Of a stretch of DNA of 64,000 bases, positions 33,125 to 45,000 are shown in pieces (positions within the stretch are counted from its first letter, which is position 1; the number at the start of each line of letters is the position of its first letter). The translations under genes were made by a program, and so were the position numbers. Under the pieces are notes generated by a model, which was given only the letters and a program-made list of their open reading frames with translations, did not search any database and was not told the origin of the DNA. Origin of the DNA: Amylostereum areolatum (lineage: Eukaryota; Basidiomycota; Agaricomycetes; Russulales; Stereaceae); assembly GCA_012932865.1 (NCBI GenBank), contig SAXG01000010.1, forward strand, positions 1,099,484 through 1,163,483, in the 5' to 3' direction.

Positions 33125-34100
33125 TCAATATATCTTCCAATTTTCTTCAGTCCATGCAACCAAGGTGCGATTCGGAAATGCTGATAAAATGTGCAGCGCG
33201 TGGACAACCTGAAAGCCCTTCATCGCCTTGGTCTCACACATTAGCCCTGTCCCACTGTTAACGCCGCCTCTCATCAAGCTTCGCATCTTACGCCTCTCGA
33301 AAGAGCCAGCAGTGGACAAATCCTTCCAAATGAACCGACGGAAAGTAGTCGGAACAACCGTAAACACCACATCATTTGTATAACAAACACGGTGTTGGAT
33401 CGCAGTGATCTGCGTGGAAATGTGCGAAAGACTTTAATAAAGCCACGACCCTACATGTTCCGACATACAGTGACAGTGAAGCCGAAGATGCAACTCTGTA
33501 TCCCATTTCCACAGGCGCGCATTCCTAAAGTAGTTAATTCCACCCTGTGCACGCAGAAGAGATATGTATGTAGACATCACTCGGCCCACATTCCAGTTAC
33601 CTCGTGTAGTGGCGCGGTTCTGGATGCGTTTCGAAGTGCCGTAAATCTAGAAGCTGGCAAATTATCGATAAGTCCAGTGATGTGCACACTTGCAATTGGG
33701 GGGAAAGAGGAGCCCACGAAATAGCGAGAAAGTCTGGTTGTAAATGATATGTTGATGACCTTGTACGCGGAGACTGCGTCTCCTATTGAGAGAGAACGTT
33801 AGCCATACTCCCGATTATACCTATAGAGCGTCAATCGCAAGAATATTTGCAAACACCTCCACACAATCGACGAGCAGCTAAAGGGAAATGAAGCCAGCAT
33901 CATGCGGAAGAGAAAGATACGATATTGTACTCGCCAAACCATCGACTTGGCAGTACGTGGTTTTTGCGGTATCGTCATCTGATCGGAGTTTAACCCAAGT
34001 ATACGTATTGCTTTGGATGAAGGGTGATATGGGATGGTGCCAGACTGCTAGTTTATGAAAATGAGTACCGGTAGAGCGGTTGAAGTGCTGACAACGAAGG
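33125..34100 (-). CDS. Possible unknown multi-exon gene
   Basis: Minus-strand segments with protein-like composition and plausible splice sites follow each other: KLAVWHHPISPFIQSNTYTW (near 34040), PIASVHITGLIDNLPASRF (near 33680), GGINYFRNARLWKWDTELHL (near 33530), and an 81-codon frame ending at 33125 (TTFRRFIWKDLSTAGSFERR). A donor and acceptor pair of about 55 bp separates the second and third segments. I could not complete the model or recognise the family. Confidence 0.3.
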
Positions 34101-35169
34101 GAGATGAAAAAACTTCTGCCAGGTCAGTACTCAGTGCTCACCGAACAAGGATGAGGCAATCAACACCACTTCTTTTCTCAGACTATTCTAGTAGACGTCG
34201 ATGCAGGTGTGAGGCTAGCTATCGCTTGGTGTAGAAAGGGACTCCAACCAAGATATTTCTCAAGTTAGTACGAGGTGGTGTGGAGGGGCAACTGAAGTCA
34301 ACGCACGTCCTCTGCCCAACTTAGCAGTCACCGTGCCTTACGATGCGATGTCGCCGTCTCTTCCATCCTTCTTGTTGTACCGGCGGTATCACGGGGAAGA
34401 TCCAGAAGGGTGTCAGGATCGTCAACCGCAGGTCAATGACTAAGAAAAGCGAAGGAGGAGGAACGAGGTCGATTTGAGTGGGCGGCGGCGGCGGGCCAGG
34501 GCCATGTTCCAGGCGGCCCTGACACAAGTTCAACTTTCAACGTTTTGACGTTACGTTCAGCTTTTGAGCCACATCGTCGGTGGCGACGGCGATGTTCTTG
34601 GCACCATATTAGCCCATCTGACTTTAATAGTAGATAAGTATAACTGACACATATGCAAATAGGAGCTTCTACCAAGCCTGAAGCTGACGACGACTCCAGC
34701 CGGCCGGGGGACCCGCACTCAGGCAAATATCGCATCGGTTCGTATCCCAGAGCACACTCGTCATACGAATGGGTAAATGACAGGCAAATTGACTACCAGC
34801 AATGAAGGATGACAAAGTCCGGTGACTCCGGTCGGACAATGGGCGCGGTTTCATTTGACTCACCACTCGAGTCGAACGCGACTGCTCGCGAGGTGTAAAC
34901 TGCTTTTACATTGACAATAACACTAGCGTACCCGCTGTGCTCATTTTTCTCCTGCGGGTCCTCCTAACTAACGGACCGTATCAGTAAGTAATGTCACCTC
35001 GGACAATGCTGCCTACTCACCACACCTTTCAGTGGTAAACCATCAGTACACACGATGCAGCTCAAGTTGACAAAACGCCTTTCGAAACGGGCCGCCCAGA
35101 CGCAGCCGAACGATGAAGATGTCCTCTTCCTTCGACCCGGTCGAACGGGATTATCTGGTTCGTTATCCA
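34101..35169. other. Stretch without a supportable gene
   Basis: Short frames only. A proline-run frame on the minus strand near 34460-34500 has no supporting context. Confidence 0.3.
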
Positions 35170-35700
35170 CGATCTGGCCAGGAAATATGCTACCCATTGT
35201 GCCCGTCCATATCACACGCACGGCCGAGACTGGGTCAGCGGATGGGGCTTCGCTCTATTCCGTCGAAGCGGCCGAACAGAACTGCTTCCATCGTTACTGA
35301 CGCTCCGGCCGGGGGTACGTGTCTCCGTTAGTCGCTCCATATTCAATGATCCAGCCGCAGGTCTCTCCACTTCATTGTCATCGGTTCGGGCGTGTTGATA
35401 ACTGGGTGTGCGCGTGTCCTTATTCCACGTACCGCCCGCATTGGGCTAGCAGCCAGGGTCCGCTTTATTCTCTCGATGCGCCCGGACAGGATCACTCGCA
35501 TCGTTATCAATGGTCCGGCCGGAGGGATACTGCTCGATAATTGGCTCCGTATTGAATGATGCAGCCGCACGTTTTCGTCGTTTGTTATCTCCAGTTCGGG
35601 CACGTTAAACTGTTGGCGTGAGCATTTCCGTAGTCAACGTACCGCCCACATTGGGTCACTCGGCAGTAGTTTCATCGATTGCTTCGAAGCGGTTGCACTG
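35170..35700. repeat. Tandem repeat with about 210-bp period
   Basis: About 2.5 diverged units. GCTCCATATTCAATGATCC at 35334 recurs as GCTCCGTATTGAATGATGC at 35544. CGCTCTATTC at 35251 recurs as CGCTTTATTC at 35461. GTACCGCCCGCATTGGG near 35430 recurs as GTACCGCCCACATTGGG near 35640. The repeated offset is 210 bp. No coding function is evident. Confidence 0.65.
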
Positions 35701-35783
35701 ATTGACCTCTTTGACCCTGAGGATGCCGCCGGGAGCTATGCGGTTTGTATAAGCAGCTTTCCATGGTAGGTATATACAGTACT

Positions 35784-36521
35784 CTATTTTTTTCCGAACA
35801 AATGCTGCCGCTTGGGTGAAACCTCCGAAAGAATACGGGATGCGGCAGCATTGACCCCCCCCAGCGCAACAGCCTCCTCCGTCCTTCTTTCAATGACCCG
35901 ATGAAAAGCCTCCTTCGTATCGCCATACGTACGTGCAACAACCTTGAAACGCTCTAATAGGGCTGCAACCTCCCCCTCCGTAAGGTTCGCCGCTTCTCCC
36001 GCCTGAAGCGCTGTTTCCTATTGCAGAATGGGCAGAGAATGCAGAAGGAAAGACAAAAGTCCTTACCCGGGAAGGAAATCCATTTCCCTCGCCGTACACC
36101 TCCGCAAGCTCTTGGATCAACTTGCTGTCTCCGTGCGGCATCTCCCACCAGGATCCAAGGTGTGCAGGGAGGTCCGCGGGGAGGATGTCGGATGACTCCC
36201 GCGATACATCATGAAGTCGCGGAGATGTACCCGCAAATACCAGTGCGGCACTTTTCAACGCTGCTGGGATCTTGGCATTGACCCCAGAGACAGAGAGGAT
36301 TCCGACAATACACAGTGCAAAGCCCTAAATGGCAGGAAACGGCCCAGTTCAGCGTCTTCAGTCGAGATCGATGGGCAAAGGTAGCTTACCACTTCTACCT
36401 GAATATTTTTCAAGTACCGTGCCTCCTCTTCCTCCAACGCCGGAAGGTGACAGGCACCGAGGGAGTCCAGCACGCGTTGAGCGATAAGATGGATCATGCG
36501 TTCACCCAGTGAGAGATCCAT
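35784..36521 (-). CDS. Unknown protein, three exons
   Basis: Exons 36521-36390, 36324-36067 and 36017-35784 join in frame to 207 residues with standard GT-AG introns of 65 and 49 bp. The start is MDLSLGERMIHLIAQRVL. The second exon begins with a short hydrophobic helix (GFALCIVGILSVSG), and the rest is helical and charged (ELAEVYGEGNGF, LLERFKVVARTYGDTKEAF). The C-terminus ends in KRQHLFGKK. I recognise no family. It is divergent from the gene at 36650, with only 128 bp between the start codons, so the two may share a promoter. Confidence 0.6.
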
Positions 36522-36649
36522 GGTGAGGGGAGGAGTGCAGGGGACATCAGGGGGAAATCGTGTGAAATTGATACGTCAATCCTAACAAATGTAAACAATG
36601 CGCAAGAACACGAGTGGCGCGCAATGGACTCCTTTTCCTCTATGTCACT

Positions 36650-37908
36650 ATGGCCATATCTCAACAAGAACAACTGCCCACGATCGACGACGCCCGCCGG
36701 TTGGAGGCCATCGCTACCGGAAGATTGGCGATAGCCATGACGGCAATGAGTCGTGCGGTGCCCGAGGAGCGGGACGCTGTCGCGGAAGGCACTTTCATGG
36801 AACTGGTGCGTAATTATCATAACATCTATGTACGCTTTAGCAAATAAATGCACAAGTTATCAAGCCTGACGACTATCGGACTGATCCGATGCCTGGATGA
36901 CCGCAGCGTTCCTCCACCCATCGTCGCAAAGGTATTCCAACCGGTTGCAGCCGCCTCGACGTGGGGGGAACACCCTGTGCTCCCTCTTGCACAGATATTG
37001 CTTACGAGCGCCGAGGTGGACGTCAAAGAGGTTATTCCTGACGACATGCGCGATCGGATTGTCAAATTCGACCCTTGGTGGTACTGGCCTCAAAAGCAGT
37101 ACGCCACCGCGGAGACAGTTTCCGCCTGGATGCTCATTTCGCCCATAGTGAAGACAGTAAGTGCCCTACCCTTCATCAAATGCTGCACAGGAGATGCAAA
37201 CGATAGCCGGAACAGATTGCATCCCCTCGTGCAGAACTCATGGACGTCGACCAATCCGCCGCCCATCCCCCAACCTCTGCTATTGAATGGCGGAAGGCTC
37301 TCGAGCTCTCGGAGGGGTGGATCAAACGAGCGGGAGCCTACTCGGGTCCTGTGGGCGTTCTCACGAACCCTGGCATAGAGATAGGTCAGTCCTTCGCCTC
37401 ATGCAGAGGTTGGGGCGCTAACGCGGACCGCTCAGTGGAAGCCTTGGCATCGCGATCGTGGAACGCCGATCCTTCCGGTCAGTCTACCGTTGAGCTTAGT
37501 GCTGACAAAGCGGCCGTGTATCTTCGGGTACTGCAGAGACTCGCAGGCTTAAACCGTCGCTTATGTGGACGCCTCATTGCGTATCGAACTGCAAAGCAAC
37601 AGCAGTTATGGAGCATGCAGGCCGAGCTACTCAAAACCGCCCATGGAGACCTTGTTGCGGCGGATCCCCCCCTCATAGAGTTGATGAGAGAGGCTTGGGA
37701 TGAGGAAACCCACGGAATGGAGGATGCCGAGCTGAGCAGTTACATCGCGGAGCTCGACTTGGAGAAGAGGGCTCGGGATGAGGGGGTATACGAGATCACG
37801 CAACGTCTCATCGATAGCCTCCGTCTCGAAGAGGATGTCGATGCAGCACACTCCGCGGCGGGTGAAAATGGAGGGACGGGCATCGAAAGGACCATGAGGA
37901 CGCGGTGA
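36650..37908 (+). CDS. Unknown protein, about four exons
   Basis: Proposed exons 36650-36805, 36857-37156, 37207-37384 and 37436-37908 keep one frame and give 368 residues. It starts MAISQQEQLPTIDDARRLEA and continues with DDRSVPPPIVAKVFQPVAAA, FDPWWYWPQKQYATAETVSA, and a long helical, acidic C-terminus (EAWDEETHGMEDAELSSYIA). No motif is recognised. The junction of exons 2 and 3 is the weakest part of the model; the last two exons could instead form a separate gene starting at 37240 (MDVDQSAAHPP). It is divergent from 35784-36521. Confidence 0.5.
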
Positions 37909-38289
37909 AGGAGCATTTAGCGGACTAAAGAAATGTAGCTCATGTCAATGGCAGCATTGTAATCTCGTCCTCACTTCGCCACCGGAAGCGGAGGACAAGT
38001 ACCCCGGGAATCATCTGCACGATGCCAAAATCCCCGCGGAGGCTTACATTGTGCGACGGTGGGAATCTCTTCCCAGAGTCACGTCTCCGCGCGGAAACTC
38101 TCCGGGTACTCAGTCTCGGCGGGGAAGTTCCCCTGTGTACCGGTAATTTGGAGAACGGTTCAAAGCCCGCCACAGAGTGCATTGCGGTACCGGTTCACGT
38201 GATGAAAGTCTAAACAAATATCCCAGCAGGGAATAGCCCTGCGGGACATTCTCCACGGGAACCTGCCCCGCGGGGAATCTCTCCGCGGG

Positions 38290-38424
38290 GCCATTCTCCG
38301 CCAGCCATTTCGCCGCGGGAAATGCCTTCGGAGGGCCGTTCTCCGCCAGGCATTTCCCCGCAGGAAATGTCTTCGGAGGGCCGACCTCCATCAGCCATTT
38401 CGCCGCGGGTATTTCCCCGGGCTG
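38290..38424. repeat. 45-bp minisatellite, three units
   Basis: Units starting GCCATTCTCCGCCAGCC (38290), GCCGTTCTCCGCCAGGC (38335) and GCCGACCTCCATCAGCC (38380) follow at exact 45-bp spacing, rich in CCGCGG-like palindromes. They lie just upstream of the unknown gene that starts at 38558. Confidence 0.7.
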
Positions 38425-38557
38425 GTTGCTGACCAAATCCCATTCCCACGGTGATGCATGTGAGGCATTTTTTCTTCTTTCTTTGAGTACACGCACGTGA
38501 GGCTGTCCGAAGGCCCTGGGACACGACGATCAAAGTTACAGTACAAGGTGACACTAC

Positions 38558-39120
38558 ATGTCGGTTCTTCCCTTTACCCCCCATCGTCCCCCTGGTATGG
38601 AGTCAGCTACATCCACTCCATCAGCTCATACACTGTCCGAACGGCACTCGGCTTCAACAAAAATGGTCCGGCTCGAGCCCTACCATTTGATCGCAGTACT
38701 TCCTCAGGAACTCAACAAACACATCGTTGACACGGTTATCGCCGATTGCATCGCGCGGTACCTTTTCTGGCCCGATCTCCCAGGGGACACCAGAGAGTGC
38801 CTGACCCTTTCCCCCCCCCCCATCATCGACTTTCATCGCCCTCAGCTGTGTCAATCGAGCACTGTACAAGTATTGTTGGGACGTGTTGAGTCTCCTCCTG
38901 GTCGAGACGTCAGATGACAATGCCAGGTAAGGCAGTTTGATTGTTCTTATTTGATTTCATTCCAGATGACACCGAACATTCTACAGTTCCATAATCAGGG
39001 CATTGCGCACTGACGTCATCATGGACTGCTGCGATTACCCCCATCGACATCGAATGGGCTTGGCATTCCGAACCGGAGAAGCCGAGTGGTATAGCGGACA
39101 CAAGGGGAGAGGGCCGGGAC
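38558..39120 (+). pseudogene. Unknown paralogous gene U, copy 1, 5' part, cut by Gypsy insertion
   Basis: Paralogue of 59891-61279. Exon 1 encodes VRLEPYHLIAVLPQELNKHI and LFWPDLPGDTRECL, matching TLEPFHVFTRLPIELNKAII and LFWPSLPETTRDMV. After a run of 11 cytosines (38811-38821) the homology continues in another frame (SCVNRALYKYCWDVLSLLL), so one frameshift is present there, real or from sequencing. An intron (38927-38986) leads into exon 2, which is cut at 39120 by the LTR. GGGAC (39116-39120) is repeated at 58521-58525, and the frame resumes there exactly (GPG then LGAIVHLF). The function is unknown. Confidence 0.8.
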
Positions 39121-39540
39121 TGTCACGGAGCGCTCCATTTCTCTCTTCGTTTGCAGACCTCGTACACGCGACGCGTCACGGCATATGACTTTCCCTTGCA
39201 TCACATGCTTCAACGACGTCATTGCCCGGACTTCCGAGCGGGGTTCCGCATCCTTATCTATGACATCATTGCTCCGGACCTTCGTCCTCCGCCCCATGAC
39301 TCCTTTCTTATTGTTCCCCCCGCTCGCACCACTATCGCATCGCATCGCACCATCGTACCCACTTGTATATAAGGACAGTGTTTCTCTTCCCTTCTCCCTA
39401 GACTGTCCATCTCGTCATACGGTACTGTAGCGCACGTTGCACTACCCTAGACCCCGGCACTCTCGAATCTATTTTCTTCTCGCTCCTCCCATTGTCGCGA
39501 CTTAGGCGGTTCATCGGTCTCATAAACTGCGTTTCTGACA
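39121..39540 (+). repeat. 5' LTR of Gypsy copy A
   Basis: 420 bp, starts TGTCAC and ends CTGACA. It differs from the LTRs at 51425-51845 and 58100-58520 at roughly twenty positions, so copy A is clearly older or of a different sublineage. It has a TATA box (TATATAAGG near 39365) and the transcript-start block AGACTGTCCA near 39400. Confidence 0.9.
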
Positions 39541-40502
39541 CCTGGACAGTCTACCCCTACGCCTACCTCGCACCCCTCTCTCCATCTACCTCTGCCGTCT
39601 CTACGACGTTAAAAACTCCCACCACGGACCTCCCGAACGCACCAGTCTTCCTCCTGTTCAACGGAAAGCCGATCACCCCCCACGACGACGCACCACTCCC
39701 CTACCCCTGGTCCGACGCCGTCACTGTCAACTGCCTCGTCCCCGTACAGAAACTCTGCAAGAAAGATCCCTGGACCGCGCACGGCCTCAACTTCCGCATC
39801 TTCGAGTGGAGGTGGCACAAGGACCACGGTACTGTCGTCCTCGCCCTATACGTCCGGATCACTACGTGCATCAACGTAGATCTCGAACACCTTGAATTCA
39901 CCCTCCACGCCCCCACCTACCACACATACCTCATCCAGGACGCCCCCAACCCGATCCTCCAAACCAGTTTCACCTCCGTCTCCCAGTTTAACCGCCGGAC
40001 CCCCGAATCCACCCCGCCACCAGTCCTCCGTCCCACCATCAAGGGTAAGACCCTTCGTCGCCGCCACCAGGAACATAAGATCCGCCAGGCAGTAAAAGCC
40101 GGCTACCTCACCAAGAAACTCCTCGGCCGTCGCCCCATCGCGGCGGACTTCTTCTAGACCATCATCACGTCCTCCACAGCCCCTCGTCCCCCCACTCCGA
40201 ACCTCCCCCCAGGCATTTTTCGAGACTACTGTCCCGAAGAATACTATATCCTCACCTCGCAGCAGGCTAAGGAATCCGTACGTTGGCTGCATGACGAACC
40301 AAACCGGCAACGTCGAGACTGGTACTTCGACGACCGCGACGAACAACCCTACGTTGAAGACTCGGATTTCGCCACCGCTGCGGACGTTCTACAGCGCTTC
40401 CTGAACCCCCCTCCGACCAACTCGCCCCCACCCCGTCGACGTACTGTAGTCGAAGTCCCAGAAGGGATCAACCACAACGACACAACTGGGAAGTGGTACG
40501 CC

Positions 40503-41010
40503 TGTTAAGGACGGTCCTTATCACGTGACAAGCGGCTCAGGCTACAGTACTCTTATGTGTGAGAGGTGGGATCAGGTGATCCAGACGTCTCGGTTGCGCG
40601 AAGGTTAGAGTCGATAAGCGAAGCAGTAAGTATTCACGGAATACTTAGGCGAGCTTTCGACTTTAGTTTTGGATTCTCTTTAGTAGACTTAAGAGGAGGT
40701 TCTTTAGTTAGAACAGTCCTGTATTTACAAAGAGAACGAGCTGAGGAATGGCTCGTTCGATGAGCCTCCTTTTATAAGAAAGGAGGTCGAGTAAATATAT
40801 GTACATTGAGCGACGGTCGCATCAAGTATCTACGGGAATAAGACTGTGGCACAGTCGCGGCTATGCCGTTGAGACGGTGACGATCTGTGGCACTGTCGTT
40901 GTCGCGTCGTTGAGACGGTTACGAACTGGGGCACAGTCGTAATCCGTCGTTTAGCGACGTCCTTCCTAGTAAGGCAATGCGAAATGAAGTACCTTGGACA
41001 AGTTGTAACA
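40503..41010. repeat. Solo LTR of a third LTR-retrotransposon family
   Basis: 508 bp, begins TGTTA and ends TAACA, with a perfect 5-bp target duplication ACGCC (40498-40502 and 41011-41015). Copy B lacks it at the same place, which fixes the borders. It contains TTTTATAAG near 40770 and an internal tandem repeat with GTTGAGACGGT and GGCACAGTCG motifs (40845-40945). It is probably the remains of a full element removed by LTR-LTR recombination. Confidence 0.9.
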
Positions 41011-41551
41011 ACGCCTATAGACGGAACAAGAACGGAACCCCAGGACGATCAGTAGTTGAGTGGCAGCCCACTTCGTTCAGTCCCGTCCAAGATCACTGGT
41101 CGTGGCATCATAACCAGCAATTCCTCACCCCCGCCGACTTCCTTGTCGCAAAACAAGTTGAGGACGAAGTTGAAGAAGCAGAAGAACGCCGACGAGAAAC
41201 CCTACGCCGCCTTGATCAAGAACTCGCCCAATCCCTCACCGTCCCCCTCCCCTTCGACAAGATGTCCGACACCGAATCCAAACCTGCCGTCTCCAAGCGG
41301 GAGATCGGCCCCAAGCCAAAGCCATTCAAAGGCGATAGACGCGACACCCTCCGGTTCTCCCTCGAGCTCCGCATGTTCCTGCGCGTTAACAAGGATGTTT
41401 ATGCCACAGATGACGCCAAGATGATGCTCCTCCTCAGCCTGATGGAGGACGACACGGCGAAAGCCTGGGCCATGCATTGCCGCATGGAACTCTTCGCCGA
41501 CGAAGACGAGAAGGAAGACACCGACACCCTCGACCCCACGCCCCCAACACT

Positions 41552-42009
41552 TGTCAGCAACGACTAGTGCGACAGCACCAAGTTACGACACAGCTGACTA
41601 GAAGATGAGGACGACAGAGGGGAGCCGATCGGACACGGCGACAGACGAGGGAAAGCAAGCAAAGTCGGTAGAATTGACTAGCTCGAGATAAGGAATATGT
41701 ACAGCGAGAGCGAGCCTTATATACACAAGAGGAGAGAGACTTAGGTAAGCAACCAATACACGGCGATCAGTAAGCAGACCAAGTATAAGTAAGCAGTCGT
41801 ATGTAAAAGAGCACAGCATGAGTCAGTATCGTACAGCATGAGTCAAGAGAAAGGAGTCAGACCCGGACCGAGATGAGTCACGTGGGTCCGGGCGGGATAT
41901 AGATGAGCCGGGTCCGGGCCAAGGTGGAGCCGGACCGGTGATAAGTCGATAAGTCCTAAAGCGTGTAACCGATGTAAAGTAAAAAGAAAATTATAGACCG
42001 TTCATGACA
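41552..42009 (-). repeat. 3' LTR of Gypsy C
   Basis: 458 bp, reads identical to 48610-49067. On the minus strand it is preceded by a purine-rich AAGGAAGGGGTGA, the polypurine tract (about 42010-42022). The pol stop codon lies inside the LTR (42002-42004). Confidence 0.92.
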
Positions 42010-45000
42010 TCACCCCTTCCTTAGATTCGACGTCCTCGTCGTAATCAGATCCAGTTTCTTCCTCCGACAGGAGTTTCCAACGATTAAGGCGTGCAGGTTT
42101 CGGGGCACCCGGATGTTCACGGTGGAAGTCGTCAATGCGTTTCTTGGCATTCTGGAGATTGGTGAGAGGCTCCCAAGTATTGTCATTGTCTGGGTAGCCT
42201 TTCCATTTGACGAGGTACTTGAAGCCGCGACCAACCTTTTTGGAGTCTATAATCTTTTCGACCTCATAGACTTCCTCTCCTTGGACTAACTCTGGCGGTG
42301 GAGGTGTAGGTGCTTTCTGATTGTCAAAGGCAGGACCGTTGTGTGGAGATAGGAGGGACTCGTTGAAGACCGGATGTTTTCGTGACCAGGATGTAGGGAG
42401 GCGAAGCTTGTAAGCCGATGCTCCGACTTTCTCCAGGATTTCGAAAGGACCAAAGCGCTTGTCATCTAGCTTTTGCATAGGACGTGCCGTTTTGATTACG
42501 GTTTGGCCATCTCTGGTCTTGGCTTCCAGCCAGACGAAGTCGCCAATTTTGTAATCTATTGGTTCGTCCTTCTTGCGATCGTAAAAGCGCTTTTGATCGT
42601 CCTGTGCTGCCTTTAGCGCAGAGCGGGCTTCCTCATAGATGTCTCGCATGCGTTGTGCAAACTCGTTCGCCGATGGGTTGTCTGTTTCACGTCGAGGGTT
42701 TGTCCCCAAGTAGAGTTCCCGACCATAGTTGGCAAAGTTGGGAGACATCCCAATCGAACTATGGACCATGTTGTTGAGCGCAGTCATGGCAAGTGGGAGG
42801 TAACGTGTCCAATTGTCCTGTCGTTGATTGACGAAGATACGAAGGTAGTTTTCCATGGTCATGTTGGAGCGTTCGGTCTGTCCATCCGTCTGAGGGTGAT
42901 ACGCCGTGGACGGGTTCCCTTCAATGCCTAACAGTTGGAACAATGCCGTGGTGAATTTGGAGACAAACACGCTGCCACGGTCGCTGACGATCTTTCTAGG
43001 AATTCCATGATGGGGGACCACCTCGCGTAGGTACTCGAAGGCGAGTTCGTCCTCCGTTAGGTCTTTGGTCGTGGCCCAGAATACAACCTGCTTGGTACCC
43101 ATGCAGTTCACATTGCAGATGGCGTCTTTTCCATCCGAGACTGGGAGCGGCATGACAAAGTCGATGGATACATGCTCCCAAGGCGCTTGTGGCGGGTCAT
43201 GTGGGTGGAGTGGAGCGGCAATGCGATCATGTCTAATCTTGGTACGTTGGCAGGTCTCACATCCTTCAACATATTTCCGGACATCGTCTCTAATGGCAGG
43301 CCACCAGTAGTTGCGCGTGATGAGCTCATGGGTCTTGTATCGTCCTGGATGACCGACAAGCGGGCCGTCATGATGAGCTTGGATGATGTCTGCACGGAGT
43401 CCTTTGTCTCTTGGGACATAGAGTCTGTGTTGCCAGGTGATCGTTCCATCTGCGTGTTCCAGCCATCCCTTCACTTTGAGTGCTAAGGCGCGTTTTACTG
43501 CATGGTCTCGGAGTAAGGTAGCCTCCTGAATCCGCTCAATGAAGACATTGTCAGGTCCAATGGTTATAATTCCTGCATGGTTGAGGGCGCGAAAGAGTTC
43601 TGGTTTCAGGAGGACAATGTTTTCATTGTCTTTCTCCCCCTTCTCAAGGCCCGCTAGTCGGGAAATAGCATCGGGTTTACCCATTGTTTTGCCAGGCTTG
43701 TGGAGTAGTGTACAATGATACTCTTGTAGCTCCGTTAACCATCGTGCTTGTCTCCGATTTAGCTTCTGCGCCTTGCGGAAGTACGTGAGATTGCGATGAT
43801 CCGACCAGATTTCAAACTCCTGTCGTGCCCCCATGAGGTATTGTCTCCATTCCTCTAGCGCCGTCATGATAGCCAGTAATTCCTTGTCATAAATCTCATA
43901 GTTCCTCTCAGCTTCGCTGAGGGACTTTGAGAGGAAGGCGACCGGGTGCCATTTGCCATTATCCTGTTGTTGCGAAAGTACCGCGCCCGTGGCATAGTCA
44001 GAGGAGTCCGCCTCGACACGGAACTGCCCATCGTCTGTAGGGATTGCTAGAACTGGCTGCGATGTTATACGTCGCTTGAGTTCCTCAAAAGCCTCCTGCT
44101 GTGGGGTGTCCCAGACCCATTCCGTCTTCCCAGTGAGTTTAGTCATTGGGTGAGCAATGCCACTGAAGTCCTTGATAAAGCGACGGTAGAAGTTGCAAAA
44201 GCCCAAAAACGATTGAAGTTGTTTCTTCGTTTTGGGGGCTGGCCAATTGGTGATTGCCGCGACCTTTGCTGGATCCATGCGAACCCTTCCTCCGCCGACA
44301 ATCATGCCCAGGTATTCGATTTCTGCCTTCTCAAACTCGCACTTTTCTGGCTTCAGATAGAGTTTGTTTTCTCGCAGGATCCGAAGGACCTCCTTGACTA
44401 TCCGACGATGTTCTTCTAGCGTATGTGTGAAGATGAGGATGTCGTCCAAATAGACGACCACGACTCCTTGGTGGGTCAAGTCTTTGAACAGGTCATTCAT
44501 CATGGCTTGGAACGTAGACGGGGAGTTGGTGAGTCCAAAGAACATGACCGTAGGCTCGTAGAGACCTTTGTTCGTGCGGAACGCAGCTTTCCATTCGTCC
44601 CCTTCTTTAATCCGAACATTGTTGTACCCCCATCGGACATCGAGCTTGGTAAAGTGCCGTGCTCCCTTAAGCTTGTCAACCAACTCTTGGATGAGCGGGA
44701 GCGGGTAACGGTTCTTTATTGTCATCTCATTGAGCTTTCGATAGTCCTGCACAGGACGTAGCGAGCCGTCTTTTTTCTTGATGAAGAAGAATGGGGAGGC
44801 CATGGGTGATTTGGACGGTTGGATCCGGCCAGATCTCAGGTTCTCTTCCAAAAAGGCGTCCAGTTGCTTCTGCTCGTCCAATGTGAGGGGGTAAACTTTG
44901 CAATCGACCGGTTTGAAGTTAGGAGTGAGCTCAATGGCGTGGTCCCATGGGCGTCGCTCAGGGAGCTTGTCGAAGTCGTCTTTGTCAAAGATGTCCTTGA

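Noticed and set aside
39846..40346. 166-codon minus-strand frame, repeated at 52151-52651
   Set aside because: Antisense to the leader of Gypsy A/B; its conservation follows from the element copies.
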